A DNA stretch of 64,000 bases from Caprimulgus europaeus. Its lineage: Eukaryota; Chordata; Aves; Caprimulgiformes; Caprimulgidae. The notes under the pieces are model-generated. The model did not search any database. It was not told the origin of the DNA and was given only the letters and a program-made list of their open reading frames with translations. Position 1 is the stretch's first letter. Each line of letters starts with the position of its first letter. The stretch covers positions 121,112,246 to 121,176,245 of the forward strand of contig OU015523.1 in the NCBI GenBank assembly GCA_907165065.1, read 5' to 3'. A program made the translations under genes and the position numbers. Below are positions 37,017-50,944 of this stretch, piece by piece.

Positions 37017-39501
37017 TTTTATCTACTATTTCAAGCTATCCAGTCTCTATATTTTCATCTTCCTCCCTTCATCAAGGATGCTCCCTGCTTAAAAGAATTA
37101 TCATCACCCCTGACAACCATTTTGTTCAGTACTGATGGCTTAGTATTTATACGTAGCATTTGCCCTCAAAACTTTTGACACGAGATAAGAGAGCAAAACA
37201 ATTAAAACATAATATTCTGCTACATTATGATAATTTTCCTTCATTGGTGAACATTAGCAAATGGCATTATTGTAAAGTCTCAATTACCTTTTTTATGAGC
37301 ATTGTATATTGAGAAAGTAATAAAACAGAGTTATAAAACTCAGATGATTAGGAATCTCAGAGATGCTCTGCATTTTAAGGGGTAGGGGGGGTGGAATATT
37401 CTTTTAATTGCATCTGAGCACAGCCCAACCAACGATTAGTTACTTTCAAAGCAATAAACATTACCTGGGAAGCAATAAAAGGAAATGCAGGAAAGTTATT
37501 TGATGGATGATTCCCTGAAGACATCAGGCAAAAGAAAGGAATGAAGTTTAGTGGTTAGAATAACAGCATAGTAGGCAGGACTCCCACCGTCTCATCCAAG
37601 CTGTGAAGCTGACTTGCTAGATGCTCTTGGGTTCAACATTTCATTTTATTCAGTGTTAAATTGGGTCTAATAATACCCAAAGAACTGATTTGAAACTAAA
37701 TATGCAAGTGTTTGTCAAGGCTTTGAAAGTTAGGAGGAAAGAAGTAATTATAAATACAAAGTATAAGTGGCTGAAAAACATGGAGGGTATTTTGTTAAGT
37801 CTGTGTAAAACGCTAGCACAAGGATGGTGGACTAGGCAAGCTACTGTCATCTGCAGGTCGGAGATCAGATGCTTAATTTTACCAGAGGAATCACAAATAT
37901 CTCTAACTTCAGTTCCTGGAGAATTTAGTGAAGCCTCATCTCACTTCAAGTGATTTCCATAATGCCAACTTTAGCCCTACAACCTGAATCTGTTTAAAGC
38001 AATCCCATGCCCCCCACATCCTACAACTACCAAGTTCTCTTTTGCTAACACGATCTGTCAGGGTGCAAGCAGAGCAAGAGAGCAGAAAGCACAAAAGAGG
38101 GATTTGCACAAATTCCTAAAACAGAACATCCTTCCAAAACATCCTCGAAAGCTGAAATCAGAACAAAAACCACCCATGATTTCTGATGGCCCAGGAATTG
38201 CACCACAACAATTTCCAAGTTCCAGTTAGAACAATCAAAAAGCAAACCTCAAGAAAGAAAAAAAAATCTGATGTTTTTACATACCTTTGAAAATTATTCT
38301 GTTAACTTATCCCTCAAGGCTAAGAGAGGATGTGACATAGTGGTTGTTACTCCATTAGTCATCACCATTCCTAGAACTGTTTTGGAAGCACTGATGAGCA
38401 TGAATAAGGAAATGAGGATTTAGATACATTAATTGTGTGATAAAGATAAATCTATTGAGAAATATGAAAGAGAGCAAGAGGTAGAAGCAGCCAGAGACAA
38501 GTCCACCCCTTATGTTGGGTTCTCATGTTCTTGTCAAACTCCAAGTCTGCTTTTTCCAACACAATTAGAAAAATGTGGCCTCTGGCTGCCCTTCTTGAGC
38601 ACATGGAGGCCATTTAAAAGTACAGAACCGAGTTGCTGGGTCCCCCTAAGAATATACATTCAAAAAGAAGTATTTCTTATCATCCTTTAGATACCAAAAA
38701 AAAGGGGATTTAGGGGACTAGTTAGTTTTTAGTCCATGTAAGTCCCTGTGCAAACCTGGAAACAAAACTATTTTTAGGGTCTTTGGAACTGATTACCCTC
38801 ATTTCCTGTGCTGTAGCCAGGTTTTGGGTGGATATCAGACTCTGTAAGTATTATTTTTACTTTGCATAACTCATTTCACAGATACCAAAACTCACTTAGC
38901 ATATGAAAAACATGAGCTACTTCAGATGGACTTTTCCCCCCCCAAGTCCAGACTGTGATCTTCAGGGACAAACACTGTCCATAAACTAATTAGATCCTTT
39001 CTTTCCACTGATATGAACAGCCTGGAAGAAAATGAGATTGCATGCATGCTTGGTTTTCTAGTTTTCCTGTGCCAAAACATTTCTTTTCCTTAATCATAAT
39101 GAAATTTGACCAGGTTTGTGCCACAGTTATACCATCTCTTTGTATGTAGTTCCTTGAAATTGTGGTGTTTTATTCTGTAATGATAATGCAGCTTGCTGAG
39201 TACTTGACACAATGGTGTCTGTATAGGCTTTGGGATCTAATGCTTGTACAATGGTAGAGTGAGAAAAGTTCTGTTTAAGGCCCCCGAGATGTTGTTGAGA
39301 TCATCTGGGTTTGTCTTTTTACTGTCATCATTTTTCATAAGTGTTCACACCATGTAAAGCACTTCAACAGTTTTAATGTAAAACACAGAAAACATTCTGG
39401 AGTAGTCTGTCCTTCTCCAATGAAGTTGGGAACCTTTGCTCTTATCTCCTCTGCTTGAGCTAAGTGCCTGTAGTTAGATGGCACAAATCTGAAACAAATT
39501 C
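37017..39501. other. TENM4: Intron stretch, unclassified
   Basis: AT-rich (notably 37180-37330), no recognised repeat or exon. Confidence 0.5.
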
Positions 39502-39764
39502 AGAACAAGAGGAAATGGCCTCAAGTTGTGCCAGGGGAGGTTTAGATTGGATCTGAGGAAAATCTTCACTGAAAAGGGTGTCAAGCATTGGAACAGGCTG
39601 CCCAGGGAGGTGGTGGAGTCACCTTCCCTGGTGGTATTTAAAGGACAAGTAGACAAGGTGCTTAGGGACATGGTTTAGAGGTGGAATTGGTAGTGTTAGG
39701 TTTATGGTTGGACTTGGTGATCTTAAAGGTCTTTCCCAACCACTACGATTCTGTGACACTATGG
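39502..39764 (+). mobile_element. CR1 3' end
   Basis: 'AGAACAAGAGGAAATGGCCT' to 'ACGATTCTGTGACACTATG', with 'GGTGCTTAGGGACATGGTTT' typical of its subfamily. Confidence 0.93.
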
Positions 39765-42700
39765 AGCAAAACCCTGTTGATCTCACTGGGATATAAGCAA
39801 GAGCTTAAAATTAGGCATAGCTGAAGTCCTCTGCAAGATCAGGGACCTCAGAGCATAATGCTACAAGTTGCCAAAAACCTTTATGGTTCATTTAATCATC
39901 AGGAGCGTAGGATATTCAGCAGTTTGCCAAGCTGGCCTCTCCAGCTGTGTTATATTGGTTTTGATTGCTCTTAGTTCGCTCATGTTCATGCCCTGTTTCA
40001 ATTTAATTTGAACGAAAACCAAGCCTCCAAAGGCACTCTGCTGAGAACTCCACAATCTACCCAGTTCTGCCTGGAAATGTGGAAAAAAATATTTTAGCTG
40101 TAATTTTAAAGCAAAGAATCACAAAGATTCCTATTCAACCACTGATTTTGCATGTGAGCCATTGAGGGCTGAAAACTTGAAGGGAAAGGAAGGACAGAAA
40201 ATCAGAGAAAATCAGTTTGAAGAAAGATTATGGGAAACTTAGACACAGAGTGGAAGGGAGAGAAGAAAGGATATAGTTTGATGGTTTGCTCGTTACAGTC
40301 AATGATAAAAATCCTATTGACTTTAATAGCACATGATCAGGCTTCCCATGTGTAAAGTTAATATTGAATAGGAAGCAGCCTAGCTTCTGAAGGATTCTTC
40401 TGGTGCTATCAGTTGGAACTTAAAAAACTTATATAGGAGCAGACTTTTTATTGCCTTGTACTTTAACTAGCCATATATTAGTAAAAATCAGGTTCAGACT
40501 AGGTATAAAAAGTTCAGCTTGATCTAGGAGCGTTTTCGTACAATTTTAACTCACTTTTCATGGATATAAATGATTTCTCATGTTGCAAAGAATCCAAGAA
40601 TCAAGTCTGCACCTCTTTTATTTTTTAAGTCAACAGCTCTTGGGATACCTTGTGCTATGCCAAATTAACTGAGGATCTAGCTCGAGAAGTGCAGATTACG
40701 GGGGAGAAAAGGAAGGATTCATAAATTCAGATGTGTTTTGTGAACATGGGTGTGATAGGGAAGGAAAAAGCATGTAGCAAATTTGCAGTCATTCAGCTTT
40801 CATGAAGTTAAACTACCTTTTGTTGAAACAAGCTGAAAACACCAAATTTGAATTATTTGCTTCCATAGTCATAGACACCGTGACTTAGTCCAGATTCAGT
40901 CTGCATTCTTAAACCTCTGAGCAATTGTTGGCAAACCCCACCTGAGTGCTGGGATTGCAGCTAAACGTTTTCACAAACATCTGCTAGAGATGCCTGATAA
41001 TAATGGGGGGGGTTTTTGTGTGTGTGTATGAGATTTTTAGAGCCAGAAATCTATTTTAAAAGTTTCAGAACAATAGTATTCAAGCCATGCCATCCTCTAT
41101 AGGAGCTGGTAACTCTCATTGCTTAATTACAAAGAGTATTTGAGTCTTGGACATCATCCCGGTTCATACTGTTATTAAGTTGATAGGGGAGCTGTAAACT
41201 AGGCTTATTATATCCACAGTCTGTGATCCTCTGAATCTGACATTCCTAGATACAACTTGGAAACAAAAATGCTGGATATTTCTCATGTTGTCCAGTGAAG
41301 TCCAGATGACAACAGATGAAATCAGTTAAATGAGAATGTAGATGACATTTTCCTATATTGTCAGTGTTTCTTCATTCCTTTTCCACTCGGCACACATTCT
41401 TCTTGACTTTTTATCCTGATCTCGAGGACTTGTTTGTTCTAGACACTGTGTCCAACTCCAAAAGTAGCTGCATTTTAATAGATAACGATTTGTCTCTTAG
41501 AGGCTCTTATGTCTCTTGCTTTAAAGAGGTTCTTTCAGAACATTCAGTCATATGTGAAGGGATTTAACGACCCTGTCTTCAACTTTCTCAGCCTCAAACA
41601 TGAGTCAGTATATGACAAGGAATGAAAAATGTTTACCACTACGAAAGATGTACACGAGTATTGGATGCATGTAGTTAATGTAAAGAATTTCACAGTGTCT
41701 GCATGAATGTAATTCCAGTGTGCAACCATAAACAGGAGAAAGATTATTGCTAATATGTGGAGCAGGGTCTGTGTACTCTCAAGATTATCAAGTAATAATG
41801 GTAATTATGAACAAGGTTATGAATTTTTATACACACTCATACTCACAGGCAAATACTCAAAATCCTTCAAAAAGCTTGAATATTTCGAACTCATCAGAGG
41901 CTCTTCCCTCATCATTTAGAGTTTTCTGGACTGTTAATTTTAATTTTCTCATTCATTTTGTTTAAATTGTTCATTATCTCATCACTGCCAGAGTAAGTTG
42001 AGGCATGTTGAAAGCATTCACTATGAAGTTGTCTAACATCCAAGGCATTGAAAAGTTAAAGGCACTTCCAAAACTATTAAGAATTACATTTTCTAAGTTA
42101 TTTGACATGGCTAAGAAAGCCTGACATCCAAATGCCATTGTGAGGGTGATGAATAAATAGAGAGAAAAAATTAGTTCCAGGTCTATACTGGTTTCACACA
42201 GTTAGTAAATGTTGTGCTCCCAATGTCCTGTCGTTTGCATAACTGTATGCAACATGACAGATAAGAATAGTGAAGTAGAATTTATTTATGGCCTTTTTTC
42301 ATTATTACAGGGAAAGTGATTTTACTATGTCATTGAAAATGGATTTTTTTTTTCTTTTTGTATTACAAAACTCGTCTCATCTCGAGCATATTGAGAATTC
42401 ATCTTATTAGCATATGTAAACTGATAAGTTTGCAAAGCATTTTTTGGTTGTGCTGGAGCTAGGTCTAGGCAAGAAATGAAGTTGGTTTCACATCCCAAGA
42501 CAAAATAAAATGAAACATTATTTTAAGTCAAAAAATGTCACAGTTACAGCAAGATCAGAGTTTTCTGCTGAGCAGATTTTGGCTATGCCTGAAGGAGAGT
42601 AGAGAAACATGCCATTCCCAGCCCTCTGCTGATGCTGCAGAGCTGAGTCATCTCTGAAACCCCATGTTCACACACATGAAAGCCTCCCTTACCGCTACAA
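39765..42700. other. TENM4: Intron stretch, unclassified
   Basis: AT-rich unique-looking DNA with a G7/GT run near 41006-41030. No recognised repeat or exon. Confidence 0.5.
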
Positions 42701-42891
42701 CCATAGAATTATAGAATCATTTAGGTTGGAAGAGACCTTTAAGATCATCCAGTTCAACTATTAACCTAACACTGCCAAGTCTACCACTAAACCATCTCCC
42801 TAAGCACCACATCTACACTTCCTTTAGATACCTCCAGGGATGGGGACTCCACCACCTTTCTGGGCAACCTGTTCCAATGCTTGATAACATT
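42701..42891 (-). mobile_element. CR1 3' end, left arm of an inverted pair
   Basis: + strand starts 'CCATAGAATTATAGAATCAT' and runs to 'GTTCCAATGCTTGATAAC'. It lies about 200 bases from a + strand copy of the same subfamily (43096-43262). Confidence 0.94.
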
Positions 42892-43095
42892 TTGCTCCAT
42901 CTCCAGCTTCCAGCTTCCCCAGCCTACATTAAACCTTGCTATCCTTCAGGTAGGGAAATCCTACATTGCTGTCACAGCTCCAGCATCCTTCCCCCTCCTT
43001 ACTGCGTACAGAGGACTGCACCAGTGTTTCTAGATTTAGCCCCTTTGTTCCTCACTACCCCATGTTTCAACAACCATTTCTTGTTGTACAATATG

Positions 43096-43262
43096 TGCCC
43101 AGGGAAGTGGTAGAGTCACCGTCCCTGGAGGTATTTAAAGGATGTGCAGATGTGGTACTTGGGGACATGCTTTAGTGGTGAACTTGGCCATGCTGGGTTT
43201 ACGGTTGGACTAGATGATTGTAATGGTCTTTTCCAACCAAACTATTTTATGATTCTATGATT
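43096..43262 (+). mobile_element. CR1 3' end, right arm of an inverted pair
   Basis: 'TGCCCAGGGAAGTGGTAGAG' to TTTTATGATTCTATGATT. It pairs with most of 42701-42891 in inverted orientation. Confidence 0.94.
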
Positions 43263-45080
43263 TTTCCTTCTCCCTTTCCCTCTTCCCCTACCTCTCCTAG
43301 GTATAAAGAGGAATTTAACTCCCCTTTTGCCCTTTCCCAGGCAGAGAGGGGATTTATTTCTAGCTAGATCATAAAAGATGTGCTGGGAATTCTCGGTTAT
43401 TTCTTTGCTTTGCCCCTTCATCAGAGCATGACCCTGGAAAAATCATTTGCATTCACATTTAAAAGCACTAAAGCTGCATACAGTGTGGGTGAGGGGCTGT
43501 AGAGCTGCTCCTACCTGACATAGCTCATGTGGAAATAGGACAGAAGTGAAGCAAAAACAACTCTTAAATTTCTCCTTTCACAGCAAAGCACCATGGACAA
43601 AGCGTCGTCCTCTATTGTCTTGCCTTGTATTTCCTCTCATATATTTGTGAAAGGCCTTTCCAGTCTTAAATCTGTGCCTGCACAATATCCATGACCTCCT
43701 CCTATCCTGTTTTCCTAAATAGGATTTATGGTGAGGAGGAGGGGTGGATGAAGAGAGTAAATCTGCATTGATGGGGATAGATAAGCAGATACAGGAGTAA
43801 GCAGACATGACACAAACTTCTGGTATTTTTATGCTCATAAAGAAGTCTGCTGGTCCACTGAATATGAAACAGAGCACATTTTGCTTTCTTCAAATGCACA
43901 GGGAAGCTGTGCTCCCTCTTACAGCACTGTCCAGAGAGCAGCTTCCCCTCTCCCTTCAAATTAGGCTGTATTTAATGGGACTCCAACCACATCAATCAGA
44001 GGCAACCCTGGAAAGATGCCTCCCAGAGCTCCCACTGGACCTCAGGAAAGGTTTGTGCCTTATGGCATGATGGATCAGCCCATGTTCTCCTCTAGGAATG
44101 AGACGGGTGAGTCAAACATATTCTATGTCAGAGCAAGGACCTCTGGAAGAAGGGAAGCAATGAAAAAGGAGGCTCTACCTTGGCAATGCAAAGACCTCCT
44201 CTCCCTTCTCCGCTTGGTGGGTCTGCTACACTGCAGGCACTATCAGAAACAAATAAACAAATATCAGTCAGGTCAGAAATACCTATGATTGCATTTTTGA
44301 CAGCGATAACACAGCCAGATGGCAAGCTGATAGGAGATCCTTGGTGGAACAGCTTTCTTGTGCCAACATTTTCATGGAAGTCTGGCAAAGCAGCCATTTG
44401 ATTCATACACTCCTTCCCATCTCTGGGTAAATGAAAGGTAGTTTATTCTTGTTTCACAACTGGATACATAACGTTTCTGATGATACCTCAGTTTTAAAGC
44501 AGGCTGCAGAGATTTCAAAAGATTCCTGGGGAGCAGCTGATATGTAGTAGCTCCTCACCTAAGACTAACATTTCTGTGCTTCAAAGCCTTCCTCAGCCAC
44601 TCCAGACAGGGATTATTATTACTACATTTTCAAATTTGTGAATTTTATATTAAGCATCCAAGCCTGTCATCCCAATTATCCCATAAGGTGTTGAATCAGA
44701 TACCTTAATACAGAGCCCCATCCTTAACAAGATATTCTGGTTTGAAGCTGGATTCATCTTGAAGCTGGATGCAACCTTGATTACATTTCCAGCTCTTGCT
44801 GTGGTGAGCCAGGTCTTGAACTTGAGACACTGGAGCATCTTTCCCTCTACTCTTCTCTCTCCTCCTCTTTATTCATTGGCAATGTAAGTGTCACTGCTGC
44901 TCACATGGGTAAAACCTGTAGGTTAAAGCTTGGTTCCTGCCTCTTTACCATAAATCCATCTGTGTTTCCCTGCCCTGTGGCTGGACAGGAATGAGGATGA
45001 ACAAAATAAGTATAGAAAAAGTAACAGAGATCACTTCTCACATTGTTCAGGAAGGCTGGGGACAGGATGGCTCTAGTATG
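43263..45080. other. TENM4: Intron stretch, unclassified
   Basis: No recognised repeat. Overlapping open frames around 43.6-44.4 kb on both strands have no family resemblance. Confidence 0.5.
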
Positions 45081-45702
45081 GAATCACAGAATGGTGGGGG
45101 TTGGAAGGGACCTCTGGAGATCACCTAGTCCAACTTCCCTGCCAAAGCAGGGTCACCTAGAGCAGGACTGCAGCCAGGTGGGTTTCAAACATCTCCAGAG
45201 AAGGAGACTCCACACCCTCTCTGGGCAGCCTGTCCCAGGGCTCTGACACCCTCACAGTAAAGAAGTTTTTCCTCATGTTTAAGGGGAACCTCCTGTGTTC
45301 CAGCTTGTGCTGATTGCCCTTTGTCCTACTGCTGGCCACCACTGAAAAGGGTCCAGTCCCATCCTCTTGACACCCACCATTTAAATGTTTATAAACATTA
45401 ATAAGGTCCATTCTCAGTCTGCTCTTCTTCAGGCTGACTAGACCCAGCTCTCTCAGTCTTTCTTCATAAGAAAGATGCTACAGGCCCCTCAACATCTTTG
45501 TGGCCTCCACTGGACTCTCTCCAGAAGATCCCTGTCTCTCTTGAACTGGGGAGCGCAGAACTGGACACAACACTCCAGATGTGGCCCCACCAGGGCAGAG
45601 TACAGAGGGAGGAGAACCTCCCTCAACCTGCTGGTCACACTCATCTGAATGCCCCCAGGACACCATTTGCCTTCTTGGCCACAAGAGCACATTGCTGGCA
45701 CA
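45081..45702 (-). mobile_element. CR1 copy, about 620 bases
   Basis: + strand starts 'GAATCACAGAATGGTGGGGG' and extends through the 3'UTR into the end of ORF2. There 'GTGGCCCCACCAGGGCAGAG' and 'CTTCTTGGCCACAAGAGCAC' correspond to the conserved C-terminal region. It is 5'-truncated and closest to the copies at 31098 and 63303. Confidence 0.95.
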
Positions 45703-47847
45703 TCAACAGACTTCTAAAATATTAGAAAAATAAACAAGCAAACAAAACCCAAAAAGGCAACATATTTTGATTTTTGTTTTTTTTTCTTACACAGACATCA
45801 ACTAGTTAGTGGTTGTTAATTAAGAAATAATCCCAGTGAAAGCTGCTGCAGCCACTCTAATAAATCATTCATTAACAGTCCATTTCAGTGAGGTTGTTGT
45901 TTCCAAGCACTGTATTTCGCTGTTTGAAACAACCTTCATATCCTTAAGCAGGGGGAAGAAATTACGGCTTGGTCATTACCTGATGTTTAATGATGCAGAA
46001 CTCGATGAGCTGAGCTGGGAAGCGATGGTTGTGTTCTTTGGTTGGTTTTGCAGATGGTTTCAAGGGAGTGTTAGGGGATTTGTAGGGTTGCTATGGTGAT
46101 TGGTGCCCGATAAGACCACAGATGGATTATGGACATGTGTTGCAAACATAGTCATAGAGACCTGGCTTCCCTCTATACTTTTAATACTCAAAAGATTGCG
46201 ACATTGCTGGACTATCAGTTAGGGTGAAAATATCACTTGTGCCACTCCCCCAGACTAATAGCCCTTGAAATGTAAACAGCTGAATGCTTTTCACTGTACT
46301 ATTACCCTAAAACACAATTTATTTACTTTTTTGTTATTATTTTTCACTCCACCACATTTTGATTGTTAGGATTTGATTCAAATTTCTTGGACATTCCTTC
46401 CAGTCCTGCCCTTTTCTTGCAGTTTTGTCTTCAGGCTCAGAAATCAGAGGCTGGGTACAGAGATGCTGGATCAAGGCTTTCAGCCCGTGGGATAGAGAGA
46501 TTCCCTCTGCTCTCATTGCAGGGAGAGAGTGTGTCATTTCCTGCCTTAACAGTGATGATCTGACCCTAAATGCCAATCCCTAATTTCCTCGAGTGTTAAT
46601 TCCATTTCAAATTTAAATCCCCATTTTGGCTCACATGGGAACCTATTCCAGGGATGCAGTGTTTCCACTTCCAAAAAAGCTATATTTAAGACTTTGATAC
46701 CAAGCAGATTATAAGTGTATGGATGGATGTATAGGGATAGCCCACCTGTAGTCTGTAAATAATTTAAATGTTAATTATTGTGCTTGACACTTCAGTGATG
46801 GCTCTTACTCCAGTAACACCTCAAGCCCTCAAGCAATTATCAGGATCCTACTGTGATATACTCAGTTAGAAAGGGCACTCCATAGCCCAGAGAGTTTGCT
46901 CTCCAGTTGCAAAATCCAGCCTTCAGAGAAAGAATCATTAAACAAACAACAAAAAAAATAGCGAGATTCTTTTATTCCTGTTCATCAAGTCTATTAGCCC
47001 ATGACTTACTTCTTCTGATGAAAAAAGTTGGTAAATTTCAAAAAAAATTTAAAGAGCAAAAATTTAAAATATTTGCCACAAGGTTAAAAATCTTGTGTCA
47101 AATAAAGATGTTGCTCTTTTCTGATGCTCCATCTCACAGCATTTCTGGGAGTGGGGAAGGTCATTCTGGGCCATACAGTGTTTAAGATCCATGAGGCTCA
47201 CCTTAGCCTCACTCTTGGTTTTGGGGTAGGTTTTGTCTCTAGCCATTGATGTGATTAAGTGTCTTATAAAAATGTAGTATTGTTGTCCCAAAACCTGGGT
47301 CTGTCACCTGGTGTGCAAAGAGCCAATCCATGGGCAGAGTGGAGGCATTTCCTTTTCTTGGGTGTATGTGCATGGATGGGCGCCTGTCCCAAGACATCAC
47401 ACACTAAATCTTCAAATCCACACTTATTTATACAAAAAACATTAATGCATCCAGCCTCCTAATACATATATATGGTTATTTCATTAATTGTTTGGTTAAA
47501 ATCCCCTTGTGTAGCATGTTAATTAGTATTCATGCTCAGTCTTATTGCTTCACCTACTTCTTTGGAGTCGCTGGTATGAAGTAAGCAGAGGGTATGTGAG
47601 TAGTTGGTCTCAATCTCCCCCTGCCAGAATTAAGTTCCCTTAAAGGTCACAGTCTTTTGGCAAGTCAAAGCAGTTCTTCAGGGTTAGCAATTTATCAGTT
47701 CCACTTCTGCTTTTTGATGGTTGCATCCTACCTATTAGACAAAGGTACATTGTTTAAATCATTAATCTTTAACAGTTTTTATATGGACTATAACTATCTT
47801 TTACTATCTCCACATCAGTACCTACTCTTGTCCATGCAAGAGGTAAG
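45703..47847. other. TENM4: Intron stretch, unclassified
   Basis: AT-rich, with TAATTATTG- and AATTTAAAT-type words at 46590-46790 but no recognised transposon or exon. Confidence 0.5.
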
Positions 47848-48293
47848 AATCATAGAATCACAGAATGGTTTGGGTTGGAAGGCACTCTCAAAGGTCATCC
47901 AGTCCAACCCTCCTGCAGTGAGCAGGGACATCTGTACTAGAGCAGGTTGCTCAGAGCCCCATTGAGACTGACTTTGAGCATCTCCAGTGATGGGGCCTTC
48001 ACTGCCTCTCTGGGCAACTTGTTCCAATGATCCACCACCCTCATATTGAAGAACTTTTTCCTAATATCCAACCTAAACCTGCCCTTTTCTAGTTTAAAAC
48101 CATCACGCCTCATCCTATTGCTGCCTGCCCTTGTGAACAGTTCTTCCCCAGCTTTCTCATAGGCACCTTCAGGTACTGGAAAGCCACTATAAGATCCCCC
48201 CAGAGCCTTCTCTTCTCCAGGATGAACAACCCCAGCTCTCTCAGCCTATCTTCATAGGAGAGGTGCTCCAGCCCTTTAATATTTTTTTGTGGC
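47848..48293 (-). mobile_element. CR1 copy, about 450 bases
   Basis: + strand starts 'AATCATAGAATCACAGAATG', includes 'AGAGCAGGTTGCTCAGAGCC' and ends near 'GAGGTGCTCCAGCCCTTTAA'. It is a different subfamily from the others in the window. Confidence 0.95.
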
Positions 48294-50758
48294 CAATGAT
48301 AAAGGAAAATAGGGTCTTCTGATGAAAACCAAGGACAAGTGAAATTTGTTCCTGAATCTGCCATTAAGTTCCCAGCTGTCCCTCACTGAAGCCTTTTAGT
48401 GGCACTGTGCCTCAGTTTCCTATCTGGTTTTCAAAGCTGGTGTGCTGCAGGAGGTGCTGGACAAGCACAATTGTCCAGACAAAATTCATCAGATGCAGTG
48501 GGGATCAGTTCTGAGAGATCCTTCTGTGTTAAAACTTCTTTTCTTTCAGTCAAGTCTAACATGAAGGTGAAAGAGCCACCACTGACCTTCACCATATTTT
48601 ATTTGTTTACTCATCAGCCCTTCAGGATCCTTGCTATACCTTGAAAAAAAGCTACTGGAATGTGTTCCCCTTTGTCTCATGTGTGGCTCAGGAGCTCTTC
48701 TCATCTACCATGTCTTTATTCCAAGAAGCCAGATTTCCTGGGCTATATTCTGGGATTTCTAAATAAAACACAGAGGTCTCTGCAGAGACTTTTACAGCCT
48801 TTTCCAGCCTCGTGAAACACACACAGAGGCACTGCCTCTTGTTAGCACCACTGTTACTATGGTATCAAACCTTCGTGCCCACTGTTTATAAAAGCTATTG
48901 CTGAATTGTCTAATCAACTTCACCCCATAATGCTGCAGCAGTGAATTATTTATATCTTGTTGTCAGGTATGGGGGTTTTGGGGTTGGGTTTTTTTGTTGT
49001 TTTGTTTGTTTTGATTTTAGTTTTGGGGTTTTTTTCATGCTGGACTGCACTGTGGTGTTTTCTTAACTCATGAGTGGTTTGCCACTCTAAAAAAAAAAAA
49101 AAAGGACTTAAAAGCATAGCACAGTTACAAAGAGAGGATCAAAGTCTTATCCCAGCATCCTGGTTGGTTTACCCTTTTCAAAACACTTGAAAACAGAGAC
49201 AATATGCTGTCTGTGATTTGATCCTACCTACTCTGGGGCTTTGTGTACTTTGCTTCTTCACATATTATATTTCAATGATGCCAGCAAGGCATTTTATTCA
49301 TAAAGCTATTCAGGCACCTTTCTTTAAAGTGTATATTTTAATAGGTGACAACATCAGATGAGCTGAGCCCAGGTATCCTGCTGGTAAAACCTAAAAAATA
49401 GGTTTTGGTTTAAAAATATATTAAATTATACTATCTTTGAGTTCTATATGAACATTAAGATAAATTTTGTCGTTGACCTCCGAAGGACCAGGTTAAGGTG
49501 TTTGGGTCACTACATCTCCTTCCCTATTTGTGCATTCAAGAGTTGTGAGAGGTTTGGCACAGGGAACTTACTTTTCTTAATGGTGTGCAGTCTTTTTCAA
49601 ACCATATGTTACTAACTATTCTGAGTCAGAAGAATTAATTTATATTCCACTAAGGAATATTTATTGCACTTCCCAAATTACCTCAGAATCTGTAGATCAA
49701 TGCTTATATATATATATATATATATAACAGTTGAGAATATTTCACTGTTAAAAGGTTGCAGGAAGTTGGAGAGGAGGGGAAGCACATGACCACACAGAGG
49801 AATAAAATATATCCACCTCTTCTTAAGGCCAGGGAAATCACAACAAGGATATTTTCCCACCAATTTCCATTCTGTCCTGGGATTTTGAGCCACCTTCTTG
49901 TGGAGGGTTTCTCATTGCATTTTCCCTCCTCCTCCCTCCCAATCCACTGGTCTTTCTATCCTCACCAGCCAAAATTCAGAGTTCCTCATTTCCTCCCTCC
50001 ACCTGTGCATGAGGAGGAATCAGGCACTCAGGAGCACACAGATGGGTACCAGTGCTGTTAGCCCATGGCTTTTTAATTGTTTCTATGGATTCCAGATCAA
50101 GAGGATGTTTCCCTTCTGGTTTGCTTTTTAAATGGAAATCTGCTCTGTCAACATCAAAATCAGGGTTAAAATGGATGTTTGTCATTCAGCCTCTATTGTT
50201 GCAACACCATTAAAGAGAAGAGTGGGTGAAAAGCCAGAAATCCTCACTTAGTCACTGGACATTTAATAGCTCTGTCCTGACTGACCAACCCACCCCACAA
50301 CTGAACTCCATGGTAGAGGTGGCACTCACCAAATCCCATGACCATTTACTCTGAGCCTTCACTATGTAGCAGAAAATTTTAACAGAATATAAAGAAATTT
50401 TGGTTAAATTCTCATTTAAGGATGAAAAAGGGAGGAAGGTGAGACTTAATCAGTGTTAAGGATAATACGACAAATGGCCATGTCCTCATTTGATGGTGGT
50501 TCCACTTCTACTAGAATAGCTTGTGCCATTGGAATGATCTGGTCCTAAGTCTTTGCAAACAAAGGAAAAGGCACATTGCATCATTCCTTATCTATGTTTT
50601 CTTTCCAAGAGTCATTGCCAACTGACCAGAGGTAGGTAAGAAGAATTGCCAGGATCATTTTTCTCCCTCCACCCCAGACAGCACTTATGGCATCTTGGGG
50701 AACACAGCCCTTGGTTCTTAGGGAAGAGGAACTGCAGCCTCATTCCACAGAAGAAAAC
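48294..50758. other. TENM4: Intron stretch with small low-complexity tracts
   Basis: Contains a G/T-rich run (48970-49037) with three close G-runs, an A15 run (49089-49103) and the TA array at 49705-49727. No exon seen. Confidence 0.6.
49705..49727. repeat. (TA)n dinucleotide repeat
   Basis: About eleven TA units. Confidence 0.95.
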
Positions 50759-50944
50759 ACTGGCACAGGTTGCCCAGAGAAGCTGTGGCTGCTCCTCCCT
50801 GGAAGTGTTGAAGGCCAGGTTGGATGAGGCTTTGAGCAACCTGGTCTAGTGGAAGGTGTCCCTGCTCATGGCAGGGGGGTTGGAACTGGATGAGATTTAA
50901 GGTCCCTTCCAGCTCAAACCATTCTGTGACTCTACAATTCTATG
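50759..50944 (+). mobile_element. CR1 3' end
   Basis: 'CTGGCACAGGTTGCCCAGAG' to CATTCTGTGACTCTACAATTC. Same subfamily as the copies at 7267 and 15281; its tail is decayed. Confidence 0.93.

Noticed and set aside
48970..49037. Possible G-quadruplex in a G/T-rich run
   Set aside because: Three G-runs are close together, but the fourth is about 36 bases away, so a stable intramolecular quadruplex is doubtful.
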